Counted from the stretch's first letter, positions 1 through 7,930 are shown. The stretch is 11,761 nt of DNA from JBDTME01 sp964583795 (GCA_964583795.1 CAZOWX010000038.1:1-11761), one strand, 5' to 3'. A program made the numbers and translations. Notes: a model not told the origin generated them from the letters alone.

Positions 1-82
1 GCTTTTCATCCCTTATTTTACCAAGGGGGGTTGCAGTCGATTATAGAACTCGTATGACTCATTTGAGACGAGAGGTTGTGAT
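1..82. other. Unassigned window edge downstream of the DUF4012 gene
   Basis: No gene can be assigned here with confidence. Two readings compete. On the plus strand the frame starting at base 3 is open to a TAG at 84-86 and could be the last 27 codons of a convergent gene ending in residues LRREVVI; a run that long without a stop is not rare by chance. On the minus strand an ATG at 9-7 (reading MKS) is preceded by an extended -10-like TGGTAAAAT (23-15), and a perfect TATAAT lies at 45-40, so a leftward gene could begin at the edge. An imperfect hairpin lies at 49-72 (CTCGT/ACGAG outer and CTCA/TGAG inner pairs). It follows the DUF4012 stop but has no T-run, so it is a poor terminator. Confidence 0.25.
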
Positions 83-1834
83 TTAGTTAATAACTTCCTC
101 TGTGTTTAGCTTTCCTGAGAAAATTTGACGATTGTCTTTTCTTATTTCTAACCCATTAAATCCCTCTAGCGTCCCTGGCTGTTTTTGTACCATAAGTGAG
201 TATTGTTGATTCGGATCAAATGGGGTATCAGTCTCGAAGGTGAGGGTAAGTGTTTGGTCAATTGGTACCACCGCCCACAACCCCAACTCCTTGAGCCCAC
301 TCACATCTCCCCACGAGTACCCTTCTGAGGTAATTGGATGTAGGTATCCTTGCGCTTTCATTGAGCGAATGTATTCTGTGTAGGTTTGTGACCCAATAAT
401 AGGTGGAGCGAGAGTCGTATTGGAGGGAAAATAGACGCGTACAAAGGCTTTGTAATGACCCACCACTGATTTTAGCTCTGGTGGGGGAGTGTCCAAGTGA
501 TAGGTGATAGTGGTTGTGGTGTGTAACTGGTTTTCAATCTGGTTTTTTTGAATCGACACAGATCGCGAAACGCAGCAGTTGGATTTGTTGACTCCTAGGT
601 TAGCTTCAAATATGGAAAAATAATCTTGAGAACAGGTACTGTCAGAGCAAAACACTGGAGTTAATCTCCCATCCCAGTGATTATGAGTAGCAAGCGTCAT
701 TAAGTCTGGATCGGAGAGTGAAAAAAGTAAATTCTTTTCATCAAGTTGCTGTCGCATCAGGTCAAGAATATCAAGATATTGCGTGGGGGAAAGCGTTTGT
801 AACTTGAGCAGCAGTGCTGTAGAAAAGGCACTGAGCGTGTCTTTCTTTTGGGTTGAACCGGCAAAAAACTCAGGTTCTTCAGTGCGTTGTAAAACATGGT
901 AAATATTAGATTGAGTAATATTTGTACTCAAGTCTATGGCTGAAATTGTCCCGGTGATACCAAGTAACTCTTGAATGCTCGAAAAGTTGATTGCGATAAT
1001 ACCATCGTACTTCTGGTACCCGGCCTGAGAAAAAAACCACTGGACACGCTCCATACTTTGTTGGAAATCGGGGTGCCAGTTTGCATCCCGCAACTTCCAA
1101 AACCCCTGCTGAAACGCTTCTTGAATCGGTAGTGGTGGGTCGACATGGCCTTCAAGCTGACCATCGGGAACGTAAATATCCTCGACTTCCAGCTTGATAG
1201 GTTGACCTGATGCGAGAGTCAATGTTGCGTAGGAACCAGGAAAGCCACCCGTGGGCCGAAGTTCCATATTATTTTGAAACAGTAGTAAAAATTGCACTGT
1301 TTCTCCATTCTGAAGCTGTGTGGCGACATAGCGAAATGCACTGTCAGACAACAAAAGCAGTTGAGCATTGCGTGAGAGCTGATCAGCAATGGTCTGGTAC
1401 TGTGTTTTGGCGACTAGTGCTGAGGCAAGCTTTGATTGGGTAATCAATTGTTGAAACTCACCCCATTGATACAACAGTGTCGAGTACTGTTGTTGAGTTC
1501 TGGTGACCAGAGCAGTATCAAGCGGTGATCGATCTTGGTAGCTTTTGTGCAGAGCTTTGACATCGAGCATGAATGACGGTGCACTTTTGATCAAATTAAG
1601 TCCTTTGTCCCAGACTATAAAAAAGCGAACTGGCGAGTTTTTCGAGACACTGCTGTATGGAAGGAGCGCTCCTTTGGCAATGCTGGCTGAAGTAATACTG
1701 AGTGAGAATTGGTTATGAAAGAACGCTTGTAGGCTGATGAGTGTGGCAATGATGCCGATAACCAGGCAAGACAACAGATACAAACCGCTCACAACAACAG
1801 CAATCACAATCGGATTTTTTTTGCGTTTTTTCAC
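83..1834 (-). CDS. DUF4012 family membrane-anchored protein
   Basis: The 583-residue protein has a basic N-terminus (MKKRKK) and one hydrophobic segment at about residues 9-37. It is probably a single-pass membrane protein with most of its mass outside the cell. DUF4012 hallmarks are visible: QNNMELRPTGGFPGS at 187-201, LRDANWHPDF at 248-257, a block around YDGIIAINFSSIQELLGITG (276-295), and DYFSIFEANLGVNKSN near 404-419. Four cysteines (396, 401, 420, 421) lie close together in the C-terminal half and could form disulfides outside the cell. The family is common in Actinobacteria and candidate-phyla bacteria, often near surface-polysaccharide genes, but its biochemical role is unknown. The start is GTG at 1834: lysine-rich coding follows at once, and a TACAAT box ends 6 nt upstream, which predicts a leaderless mRNA. 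The family assignment is firm; the function is not. Confidence 0.93.
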   Translation of the reverse strand: MKKRKKNPIVIAVVVSGLYLLSCLVIGIIATLISLQAFFHNQFSLSITSASIAKGALLPYSSVSKNSPVRFFIVWDKGLNLIKSAPSFMLDVKALHKSYQDRSPLDTALVTRTQQQYSTLLYQWGEFQQLITQSKLASALVAKTQYQTIADQLSRNAQLLLLSDSAFRYVATQLQNGETVQFLLLFQNNMELRPTGGFPGSYATLTLASGQPIKLEVEDIYVPDGQLEGHVDPPLPIQEAFQQGFWKLRDANWHPDFQQSMERVQWFFSQAGYQKYDGIIAINFSSIQELLGITGTISAIDLSTNITQSNIYHVLQRTEEPEFFAGSTQKKDTLSAFSTALLLKLQTLSPTQYLDILDLMRQQLDEKNLLFSLSDPDLMTLATHNHWDGRLTPVFCSDSTCSQDYFSIFEANLGVNKSNCCVSRSVSIQKNQIENQLHTTTTITYHLDTPPPELKSVVGHYKAFVRVYFPSNTTLAPPIIGSQTYTEYIRSMKAQGYLHPITSEGYSWGDVSGLKELGLWAVVPIDQTLTLTFETDTPFDPNQQYSLMVQKQPGTLEGFNGLEIRKDNRQIFSGKLNTEEVIN

Positions 1835-1840
1835 ACTAGT

Positions 1841-1846
1841 ATTGTA
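1841..1846 (-). promoter_or_regulatory. -10 box of the DUF4012 gene, leaderless start predicted
   Basis: On the minus strand TACAAT (5 of 6 to consensus) ends 6 nt before the GTG start at 1834, so the expected transcription start falls on the first base of the start codon. A poor -35 (TCAACA) lies 17 nt upstream. The promoter sits in the 43-bp gap behind the isomerase gene, which suggests the DUF4012 gene is transcribed on its own. Confidence 0.4.
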
Positions 1847-1871
1847 CTAGGGAATGAGACTAATGTTGAAG

Positions 1872-1892
1872 ATCAAGTTACTGTAACTTGAT
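1872..1892. repeat. Perfect 9-bp inverted repeat over the isomerase stop codon
   Basis: ATCAAGTTA (1872-1880) and TAACTTGAT (1884-1892) are perfect reverse complements separated by CTG. The left arm contains the stop codon of the peptidyl-prolyl isomerase gene. In the leftward transcript this would be a compact hairpin at the end of the reading frame. No T-run follows, so it is not a standard intrinsic terminator. It may protect the 3' end, or may be a chance product of the Lys-Leu-Gln-stop codons. Confidence 0.5.
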
Positions 1893-2516
1893 GGTGGTGA
1901 TGGTGTCGCCAACTTGGATATTTTTAACAACATCCATACCTTTGGTGACTTTCCCAAACACTGTGTACTGGCCGTTGAGAAACTCTGCTGGGCCTAATGT
2001 GATGAAGAATTGACTTCCACCACTGTTTGGAGCTGCAGTTTTTGCCATAGCCAAAATACCTTCTTGATCGTATTTAAACGTCGATGAAAACTCATCGGGG
2101 ATGGTATATCCCGGTCCACCCGTGCCCCACTCACCTTCTTTTCCCGTTTCTTTAGTTTTGGGATCACCAGCCTGAATCACAAATCCCGGCTCAACGCGAT
2201 GCACAACGATGCCATCATAAAACTTTTTTTGGGCTAAGCTTAAAAAGCTGGCAACCGTTACGGGTGCCATATCTGGATACAGCTCGACTTCAATTTCACC
2301 TTTACTAGTAACTATGGTGGCAGTTTTCACGTTTATTTTTTCAAAATCAGCAAGTTGTTTCATAGGTTCCTGGGTTGGTATTTGTAATGATGATGCGGTA
2401 TTTGTTTCGTTGGCCTGTGCTGGTGTGATATCAACATCAGTACTCTTGGTCGAGTTGCAACCAGCAATGAGTACGATTCCACTAAGAATAACTGGAAGGA
2501 AAGCGTATTTTTTCAT
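1878..2516 (-). CDS. Cyclophilin-type peptidyl-prolyl cis-trans isomerase, lipoprotein
   Basis: Peptidyl-prolyl isomerases speed proline isomerisation during folding. This one should act outside the membrane. The 212-residue protein starts with a lipoprotein signal peptide (MKKY, a hydrophobic core, then LIAGC with the lipidated cysteine at 20), followed by a polar linker to about residue 62. The cyclophilin domain fills the rest. HR at 106-107, F112 and Q115 in PGFVIQAGD, GGSQFFIT at 166-173 and LNGQYTVFG at 180-188 match the active site of bacterial cyclophilins. The ATG at 2516 is chosen over one 18 codons upstream because it puts a lysine-rich signal peptide at the N-terminus and because an extended -10 element lies just before it. 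The family call is firm. Its client proteins are unknown; the DUF4012 protein, SecG and surface lipoproteins are encoded nearby. Confidence 0.92.
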   Translation of the reverse strand: MKKYAFLPVILSGIVLIAGCNSTKSTDVDITPAQANETNTASSLQIPTQEPMKQLADFEKINVKTATIVTSKGEIEVELYPDMAPVTVASFLSLAQKKFYDGIVVHRVEPGFVIQAGDPKTKETGKEGEWGTGGPGYTIPDEFSSTFKYDQEGILAMAKTAAPNSGGSQFFITLGPAEFLNGQYTVFGKVTKGMDVVKNIQVGDTITTIKLQ

Positions 2517-2524
2517 GGAAAAGC

Positions 2525-2533
2525 AGTATAGCA
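2525..2533 (-). promoter_or_regulatory. Extended -10 promoter element of the isomerase gene
   Basis: On the minus strand TGCTATACT is an extended -10 element (TGn plus TATACT, 5 of 6). It ends 8 nt before the ATG at 2516, leaving a leader of about 0-2 nt. A weak -35 (TTGTTT) lies 15 nt upstream; extended -10 promoters can tolerate this. No Shine-Dalgarno sequence precedes the ATG. Confidence 0.45.
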
Positions 2534-2617
2534 TGTTTGCGCGGAAAACAAGAGCTGTTGCTTTTTGCAATGGACTGTTAGTCTTAACGATTGAAATTAC
2601 TTTTGATTAAAAAATAA

Positions 2618-3973
2618 GTGGATCGACCAACAACTTTTCTCGATGAAGACTTCTTTACAGACTCTGTAATTCGGCATGAACCACATTTTTTGTTCCCCCC
2701 GATTGAAAGAGATTTTCCATTTACTCTTTTAGCGACATTTTTACAATTTTACCCGTATGGCCATAACACTCTTGGACAGCCAGTATTAGAACCCGCTCAT
2801 AAAGATAGTGTGGTGCGTCAACAATTGCTTTTCTCCAAGAAGCAAACTGAGCTTATACGTTTTTTGCACGGGTACAAAACTTCAATTTCAGGATTAGAGA
2901 TGCTTATTCCTCAGTTAATTCGATTACTTGTTTCTGAAGAGCAAAGTCGCAACATGGCACAGGTTCGTGGTGCAACAGCGGAGTTAACGCACTTAATTCC
3001 TGATTGGAGTAGAGTATCCTCAACTCTTGATCAAGCACATGTTTTGAAGATGTTCAGCCACATACCTACTGATGAATCAATCATTGGTAGTTTTGTCCAT
3101 GAACTTGATGCTTTGTTTTCGATGGTGGTGCAGGGAGTAAGAACGTGGGAAGAGATATCTCAGAGAATTCCATACAGTACTCAAGCGACTGATGCGTTAG
3201 TCCGTTTGTATACCGAAATCTTAAGTTCCTTTGCTTCGTGTTTGCTTCCTCACACTCCAGAAAAAAGGAAAAGAATGCTCCAAGAAATTGCCTCGCGATA
3301 TTACCAAATGCGTGTGCTGACACCACTTTTCCCAGATGAATTATTACTTTTGCGGTCAGAAAGTGAAAGTCATTACGAGCAACTGAGGGAACAGTTGGTA
3401 AGTGCATGGACAAGTAATTCGATAGTTGCCCACGAGAGCGAGGCGATGATGCGACGGAAAGCGACTACCTGGCACGAGGTCCGAGGGGTTTTGAATGTAA
3501 AAAGTGATTTGTTTGATAATTTCTTTCAGTTAACGTTTGGATGGGATGATATTTCGTTAGTTGGGGATCGGTTGGTGGTTGGTGAGTTGAAGGATCGAAT
3601 GTATGGTTTAGTTGGACTTGAAGGGGAAATTCTTTACATTCAACTGTTACTTTACGGATATATTGCTCAAAACTTGTTACATCAAAGAAAATACCATTCA
3701 CACAAGTGGTTTGCAAAAAATAACGGCAATGTAGTTTTAACAATAAATAATTTCCCTGTATTTGATATTCCGGTTACAGTGATGTTTCGTCAGCTCGATA
3801 GAGAAAACGGTACTTTTATTACACGGCAAATACGAATGGATCGACGCTTATCGCAACAAGCAAGTAATTTGCTTCAGTGGTTAGTTGCGAGTTGCGAGGC
3901 ATTTATTGAAGATCCAGTTGTTCGACGATGGAAAGTAGAACACACACAAAAGCCTAGGAGAAGAAAGCAATAA
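2618..3973 (+). CDS. Unrecognised protein with a putative PD-(D/E)XK (RecB/Cas4-like) nuclease domain
   Basis: I do not recognise this 451-residue protein as a named family. It has no signal peptide or membrane segment and should be cytoplasmic. The first 280 residues look mostly helical and carry no motif I know. Residues 290-350 fit the core of RecB/Cas4-like PD-(D/E)XK nucleases: GWDDI (308-312, acidic D310 or D311), then strand VVGELKD with E323-x-K325, then Q342xxxY346 in IQLLLYGYIAQ. Spacing between the motifs is normal for that fold. Only two cysteines (208 and 426) are present, so a Cas4-type iron-sulfur cluster is unlikely. The C-terminus is strongly basic (KPRRRKQ), which would suit nucleic-acid binding. 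The start is GTG at 2618, directly after an in-frame TAA; no good ribosome site is seen. The gene is the only plus-strand one in the left two-thirds and ends 9 bp from murF. The reading frame is secure; the nuclease role is inference. Confidence 0.82.
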   Translation: MDRPTTFLDEDFFTDSVIRHEPHFLFPPIERDFPFTLLATFLQFYPYGHNTLGQPVLEPAHKDSVVRQQLLFSKKQTELIRFLHGYKTSISGLEMLIPQLIRLLVSEEQSRNMAQVRGATAELTHLIPDWSRVSSTLDQAHVLKMFSHIPTDESIIGSFVHELDALFSMVVQGVRTWEEISQRIPYSTQATDALVRLYTEILSSFASCLLPHTPEKRKRMLQEIASRYYQMRVLTPLFPDELLLLRSESESHYEQLREQLVSAWTSNSIVAHESEAMMRRKATTWHEVRGVLNVKSDLFDNFFQLTFGWDDISLVGDRLVVGELKDRMYGLVGLEGEILYIQLLLYGYIAQNLLHQRKYHSHKWFAKNNGNVVLTINNFPVFDIPVTVMFRQLDRENGTFITRQIRMDRRLSQQASNLLQWLVASCEAFIEDPVVRRWKVEHTQKPRRRKQ

Positions 3974-3982
3974 GTGTATTGT

Positions 3983-5311
3983 TTAGCGTGTTTGAGCGAG
4001 AATTTTTTGTCGTTGCTTTTCCCAGTATGGTGTTTGGCGACAGAGCAGTTTTTTTGCGAGTTCAGGATGTTTCATCAACGCTTTGACAATGATTTCTAAG
4101 AAAATGGTGTTTTGGGATCCTTTAATCAGCACCACATCACCTTTGTGTACGAGCTGTTGTAATGACTCAATTGCTTGGTACGCGTTCTTGAAGTGAAGCA
4201 GTCGTTCTGATGGGAATTGATGCTGTGTTAAGTACGGAACTGCAAACTGCTTGGTGAGTGGTCCAATAAGCACGATTAAATCTGCAGACTGTGCTGCTTG
4301 AGCTGCTAACTGTTCATGATCGCTTTGCGCTTGTTTTCCTAGTTCACGCATATCTCCCAGGATAGCGATCTTTCTTCCCGGTAGTTGCATAAGCATTCGA
4401 AGTGCAGCAGTAGTGGGAACGACCGATGAGTTATACGATGAATCGATCAATGTACACTCATTGATGCCGTCGATGATGTTCATCCTTCCAGGGGGAAGTT
4501 GAAACTGTTTCGAGAGTCGGTCAATTGAATTTTCGATAGAAAGTCCGTGCTCAATGCCAACCAATATAGCACTGGCAAAAGTACCAAATGATTCTTTAAA
4601 GTGCAGCGACTTTGGTAAAAAGAGCGAGTGTTGTTTATCGTGATGTTGAAAGAGAAACTCGGTCCCCTCGAAGCTAACGCTATGTTCAATCAAGCAAAAA
4701 TCCGACGGTTGTTGCTGAGAAGAAAAAGTGAGTTGTTGAGATTTGATTTTTGGAAGAAATGATAGAACCTGAGGGTAGTCCACAGAATATATTGCCGTTC
4801 CTGACTGTGGTATTGATGTGAGTAACTTACCCTTTTCGTTGGCGATACTTTGTAAAATATCATTGCCGGAAAAATTTTGACCATGGACAGCAGAAATTGA
4901 GAGCAACACCCCGATATGAGGATGAATAAAGGAAAGCAAATGGGACATGTTTTTTGGAGATGATTCGCTATCAATTCCCATTTCTAGCACAAGAATGTCA
5001 TACTTTTGGGTGTACAAGAGCGCTTTTTGTATCGCTTGAACACACACTCCCAACCACTGTAGCCCAGTATAGGTATCTACCGGTATTCCCAAGATTTCCA
5101 TCGGAATGCCAGTTTCACTGTTTCCTTTTTTCCCGACTTTCACTTTTTTTGTGGTTAATTGCGATAAAACAACGTCGATTGCGTGAACGCAAGAACTCTT
5201 ACCTGAACTACCGGTGACCCCAATAATTTCTGGTTGTACTTTTCGCAAAGCGATTTGCGCACAAAAAGTCAGCCAAGAGACCACTACTGAAGAAAAAAAT
5301 GCAGTGTTCAT
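3983..5311 (-). CDS. murF: MurF-like Mur ligase lacking the usual N-terminal domain
   Basis: MurF uses ATP to join D-Ala-D-Ala to the UDP-MurNAc-tripeptide, the last cytoplasmic step of peptidoglycan precursor synthesis. In this 442-residue protein the P-loop GVTGSSGKS is at 31-39, KGNSETGIP at 62-70 resembles the MurF nucleotide/peptide region, EMG is at 110-112, and the likely carbamylated lysine is in NEKGK near 160. Further on come PPGRMN, IDSSYNSS (MurF DDSYNANP), LGDMRELG and VLIKGS. The P-loop sits some 70 residues earlier than in E. coli MurF, so the N-terminal UDP-substrate domain is missing; a short hydrophobic helix (about 5-22) takes its place. The C-terminus carries an extra tail (about 25 residues, RQTPYWEKQRQ). 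The ATG at 5311 is preferred to a TTG three codons upstream. The gene follows ddl by 25 bp, which strengthens the MurF call over other Mur ligases. Confidence 0.9.
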   Translation of the reverse strand: MNTAFFSSVVVSWLTFCAQIALRKVQPEIIGVTGSSGKSSCVHAIDVVLSQLTTKKVKVGKKGNSETGIPMEILGIPVDTYTGLQWLGVCVQAIQKALLYTQKYDILVLEMGIDSESSPKNMSHLLSFIHPHIGVLLSISAVHGQNFSGNDILQSIANEKGKLLTSIPQSGTAIYSVDYPQVLSFLPKIKSQQLTFSSQQQPSDFCLIEHSVSFEGTEFLFQHHDKQHSLFLPKSLHFKESFGTFASAILVGIEHGLSIENSIDRLSKQFQLPPGRMNIIDGINECTLIDSSYNSSVVPTTAALRMLMQLPGRKIAILGDMRELGKQAQSDHEQLAAQAAQSADLIVLIGPLTKQFAVPYLTQHQFPSERLLHFKNAYQAIESLQQLVHKGDVVLIKGSQNTIFLEIIVKALMKHPELAKKLLCRQTPYWEKQRQKILAQTR

Positions 5312-5336
5312 ATTGGTCAAGCTGAGTCAGGTTTTT

Positions 5337-6446
5337 TTACAATTGTTCAGCAAGTTGAAAGTTGTGCTGAATCGTTTGCTTTTCCTCCCAAGCTTCAATG
5401 GCAAAATCAATCAGTTTTGTCAGTAGCTCAGCATAGGAAACTCCTGATGCCTCCCAGAGTTTGGGGTACATGCTAATGGAAGTAAATCCTGGTAGGGTGT
5501 TCACTTCACTCAAGAAAAATGTATTGGTCCTTGGTTGAAAGAAAAAGTCGATGCGAGCCATTCCTCGACAGTTCAACAACTGAAACACTTTCACTGCGGT
5601 AGAGCGGATATTTTCGGAAATCTCATCAGAAATTTCAGCCGGAATTTCTGCAATGACATCATCAGTGATGTACTTTGTTTCATAGTCATAAAACTCAGCT
5701 TTTGGCCGGATGCTGCCACACACTGAAGCGATTGGTTGGTGATTGCCCAATACCCCTACTTCGATCTCAATAATCTCTTGAACGCCTTGTTCGATTAATA
5801 TTTTCAGATCGTACTTCAAAGCAATTTTGACTGCACTGCCAAGTTCTTGCCGACTGTGTACTTTAGAAATTCCCACGCTGGAACCTGAGTTTGCAGGTTT
5901 TACAAAAACTGGGTATTGTAGTTCACTTTCCACTAAATTGACATACTTTTGTTGACTTTGCTCCCATTCATGTTTCCAAAACCAGATAAATGGTGTTTGT
6001 GAGATACCTTCTTTGGCACACATTTGTTTTTGCAACACTTTATCCATCGAAAGTGCTGAGCCAACAACTCCAGCTCCAACATATGGAAGATTGGCCATCT
6101 CGAGTAACCCTTGAAGTTTCCCATCTTCCCCATTAGGACCATGAATGATTGGAAAAATTACATCGAACTGTAGATTTTGAGCGCCGGTTTCGGTGTGAAG
6201 CGTTAGTTCTCGAGTTCCAGGCTCAGTTGGTAATGAAACGTGCTCTTTGGGAGGAAGAACCGTAAGATTATCAGAGATCTTTTCAACACTGCTGCCGAAA
6301 TGCCACTGACCATCATATGTTATACCCAAAACGTACGGTTCGAATTTATCACTGTCCAGATACTTTTCTATTGAACGAGCCGAGCGATTGGAAACTTCGT
6401 GCTCTCCTGATTTTCCTCCAAAGACGATGAGAACTTTTCTTTTCAT
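5337..6446 (-). CDS. ddl: D-alanine--D-alanine ligase
   Basis: This ATP-grasp enzyme joins two D-alanines in the cytoplasm; the dipeptide is the substrate of the MurF encoded next. The 369-residue length is normal for the family. Visible motifs are GGKSGEHEVS (10-19), HGPNGEDG (102-109), FVKPANSGSSVGISK (181-195) with ATP-binding K183, FYDYETKY (252-259) in the lid loop, and the metal/ATP site EVNTLPGFTS (314-323). The tyrosine in the lid motif fits D-Ala-D-Ala rather than D-Ala-D-lactate specificity. The ATG at 6446 is fixed by the family N-terminus and by a clean ribosome site, AAAGGAG at 6460-6454 with a 7-nt spacer. The gene lies 46 bp behind the solute-binding protein gene and 25 bp ahead of murF. 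No active-site residue appears to be missing. Confidence 0.97.
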   Translation of the reverse strand: MKRKVLIVFGGKSGEHEVSNRSARSIEKYLDSDKFEPYVLGITYDGQWHFGSSVEKISDNLTVLPPKEHVSLPTEPGTRELTLHTETGAQNLQFDVIFPIIHGPNGEDGKLQGLLEMANLPYVGAGVVGSALSMDKVLQKQMCAKEGISQTPFIWFWKHEWEQSQQKYVNLVESELQYPVFVKPANSGSSVGISKVHSRQELGSAVKIALKYDLKILIEQGVQEIIEIEVGVLGNHQPIASVCGSIRPKAEFYDYETKYITDDVIAEIPAEISDEISENIRSTAVKVFQLLNCRGMARIDFFFQPRTNTFFLSEVNTLPGFTSISMYPKLWEASGVSYAELLTKLIDFAIEAWEEKQTIQHNFQLAEQL

Positions 6447-6453
6447 GTTTCGA

Positions 6454-6460
6454 CTCCTTT
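6454..6460 (-). promoter_or_regulatory. Strong Shine-Dalgarno site of ddl
   Basis: AAAGGAG on the minus strand lies 7 nt before the ddl ATG. It is the clearest ribosome site in the window and shows that the organism uses Shine-Dalgarno initiation, although several neighbouring genes lack it. Confidence 0.8.
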
Positions 6461-6491
6461 GGGCAATAGCAGTAAATAATCAGTGATGTAC

Positions 6492-6521
6492 ATCATATGC
6501 GTTCAACCGTATAGCTTTCAA
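6492..6521 (-). promoter_or_regulatory. Candidate promoter for ddl-murF
   Basis: On the minus strand TTGAAA (6521-6516) and TATGAT (6497-6492) are separated by 18 bp, each 5 of 6 to consensus. The pair lies over the last codons and stop of the solute-binding protein gene. It would start a transcript near 6485 with a leader of about 40 nt that includes the ddl ribosome site. ddl-murF may therefore be transcribed independently of the upstream gene. Confidence 0.4.
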
Positions 6522-7902
6522 GGTAGTGTAAAAATATCGCAGGAGCGTCTTCAAGTAAAAATTGCTGAAACTCTTGGTACACTGCTTTTCGTTGAGTTTG
6601 ATCTGACGTCTTGCGGCCATTTTCAAGAAGTGAGTCAATTCTAGGATTTTTATAGTGTGTAAAATTGGTGTTTTGAGTGGAGTCCCACATCCGATACTGA
6701 TCAGGATCGATGGGAATTTGTTGTCCGATGAGTAACACCTGATAGCTGCCGACATCAGGGAAGTTGGTCAGATTGATGGTTACTGCTATCTGGGTGTTTT
6801 CGCATAAAGTTTTATCTGCAATATCAGTGGATGCCTGGCATTTTTCGTAGGCGAGTGTGCCAAATGTTTCCCACTCCTTTTTAATTGTTTCGGCTTCAGC
6901 TTGAAATCGTGGAGTAGTTGTTATGGTAATATTTAAGGGAGCGTGAGGGAGCGTATCGAGCAAACGTTCAATAGCACGGTCCACATCAAACGCATATGCC
7001 TTAACTCCGTCCAGATAGGCCCAGGAATCAGGGTTGATGGGACTTTTGGCTCGAAGTTGAGTCTCACCCTTGGAAAGTGCATAACTTAAAGCTTGGCGGA
7101 CATTTTTCTCAAAGATAGGATCGTTTTGATTAAAAAATACACCGAGATATTGATCGTGGTTGATTTTGCTAGTAACGTGGGTGTTGGGCCAGTCTTTGAA
7201 TACACTTGCATTGGAAACATCCTGTATAAGATCGACCTTCCCATGTTCATATGCTGTGATGGCGCGATCTTCTGACAAGAAAAACCGGTAGACAATCCGA
7301 TCCTCTGGACTATCCAGTACCAACTCGGATAATCGATCATCGAGATAACTTGTTTTGACCACCTGATATTCGCCAAGGCCAACAATTTTATGCCGAGTAA
7401 AAAAGCGCAAATACTGTACCTCAACGTCACGAAACAACGGTTGAGAAAGAACAACCGGAAAAGGAGAGAAGGGCTCTTTAAGCTTGAAAATAATTTCGTT
7501 TTCAGTGGTAATAATCTGTGTGTCTTGAAAGTTGAATGAGATATCTTTGGGTTCTAAAATTTTGCCGTCCTGCCAATTGATGCCGTTTTTTAAAATAAAG
7601 CGGTAGGTTTTTCCATCGTCTTCGATACTCCAGCGTTGAGCAAGTTCCGGACTTGCTGACCCATCTTCTTCGATGTGAGTCAAACCGATGCTAATTTTTT
7701 CCTGAATAGAGCGAGGTAATGAAGTAAAATCAAAAGAGCCAATGACGCCAATATACCGCGTTTTTTTGAGTTGAGGCAAGTTGGTCAAAAAAGGGAGTAA
7801 AACTGCAAAAATGAGCACTCCGATAACAACTGCTCCAACGATAATCTTCAGGTGTTTTTTTAAGTAGAGCGAAATGTACCAGTATGATGTACGAAATGAC
7901 AT
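6493..7902 (-). CDS. Membrane-anchored family-5 extracellular solute-binding protein
   Basis: Family-5 binding proteins capture peptides, nickel or other solutes for ABC importers. This 469-residue protein has a basic N-terminus and one membrane segment at about 19-41, with no lipobox cysteine, so it is probably held outside by an uncleaved anchor. Family features are the block KTYRFILKNGINWQDGK (98-114) followed by LEPKDISFNF, a middle section with YLGVFFNQNDPIFEKNVRQA and LSYAL, and a C-terminal part with IPIDPDQYRMWDS, YKNPRIDSLL and VYQEFQQFLLEDAPAIFLHY. It is somewhat shorter than usual (500-600 residues). No permease or ATPase gene lies in the window, so its transporter partner and ligand are unknown. 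The start is ATG at 7902 with no Shine-Dalgarno. The stop is TGA, evidence for the standard code. ddl follows after 46 bp. Confidence 0.9.
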   Translation of the reverse strand: MSFRTSYWYISLYLKKHLKIIVGAVVIGVLIFAVLLPFLTNLPQLKKTRYIGVIGSFDFTSLPRSIQEKISIGLTHIEEDGSASPELAQRWSIEDDGKTYRFILKNGINWQDGKILEPKDISFNFQDTQIITTENEIIFKLKEPFSPFPVVLSQPLFRDVEVQYLRFFTRHKIVGLGEYQVVKTSYLDDRLSELVLDSPEDRIVYRFFLSEDRAITAYEHGKVDLIQDVSNASVFKDWPNTHVTSKINHDQYLGVFFNQNDPIFEKNVRQALSYALSKGETQLRAKSPINPDSWAYLDGVKAYAFDVDRAIERLLDTLPHAPLNITITTTPRFQAEAETIKKEWETFGTLAYEKCQASTDIADKTLCENTQIAVTINLTNFPDVGSYQVLLIGQQIPIDPDQYRMWDSTQNTNFTHYKNPRIDSLLENGRKTSDQTQRKAVYQEFQQFLLEDAPAIFLHYLESYTVERI

Positions 7903-7913
7903 TGGTTGTGTCG

Positions 7914-7930
7914 TGTATAGATGTATAGCA
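7914..7930 (-). promoter_or_regulatory. Tandem -10-like boxes before the solute-binding protein gene
   Basis: On the minus strand TGCTATACA (7930-7922, extended -10) is followed closely by a second TATACA (7919-7914). The first would give a leader of about 12 nt and the second one of about 4 nt. The first shares its TGCTATAC core with the isomerase promoter at 2525-2533. No good -35 is visible. Confidence 0.35.

Noticed and set aside
1210..1443. 77-codon plus-strand frame inside the DUF4012 gene
   Set aside because: It lies antisense to a well-supported gene and has no recognisable protein features. The same applies to other antisense frames in the window.
2517..2570. 18-residue N-terminal extension of the isomerase
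   Set aside because: It would bury the lipoprotein signal peptide and run through the extended -10 element.
5312..5320. TTG start for MurF, adding three residues
   Set aside because: The ATG at 5311 is a stronger start codon, and neither has a ribosome site. The extra residues match no family motif.
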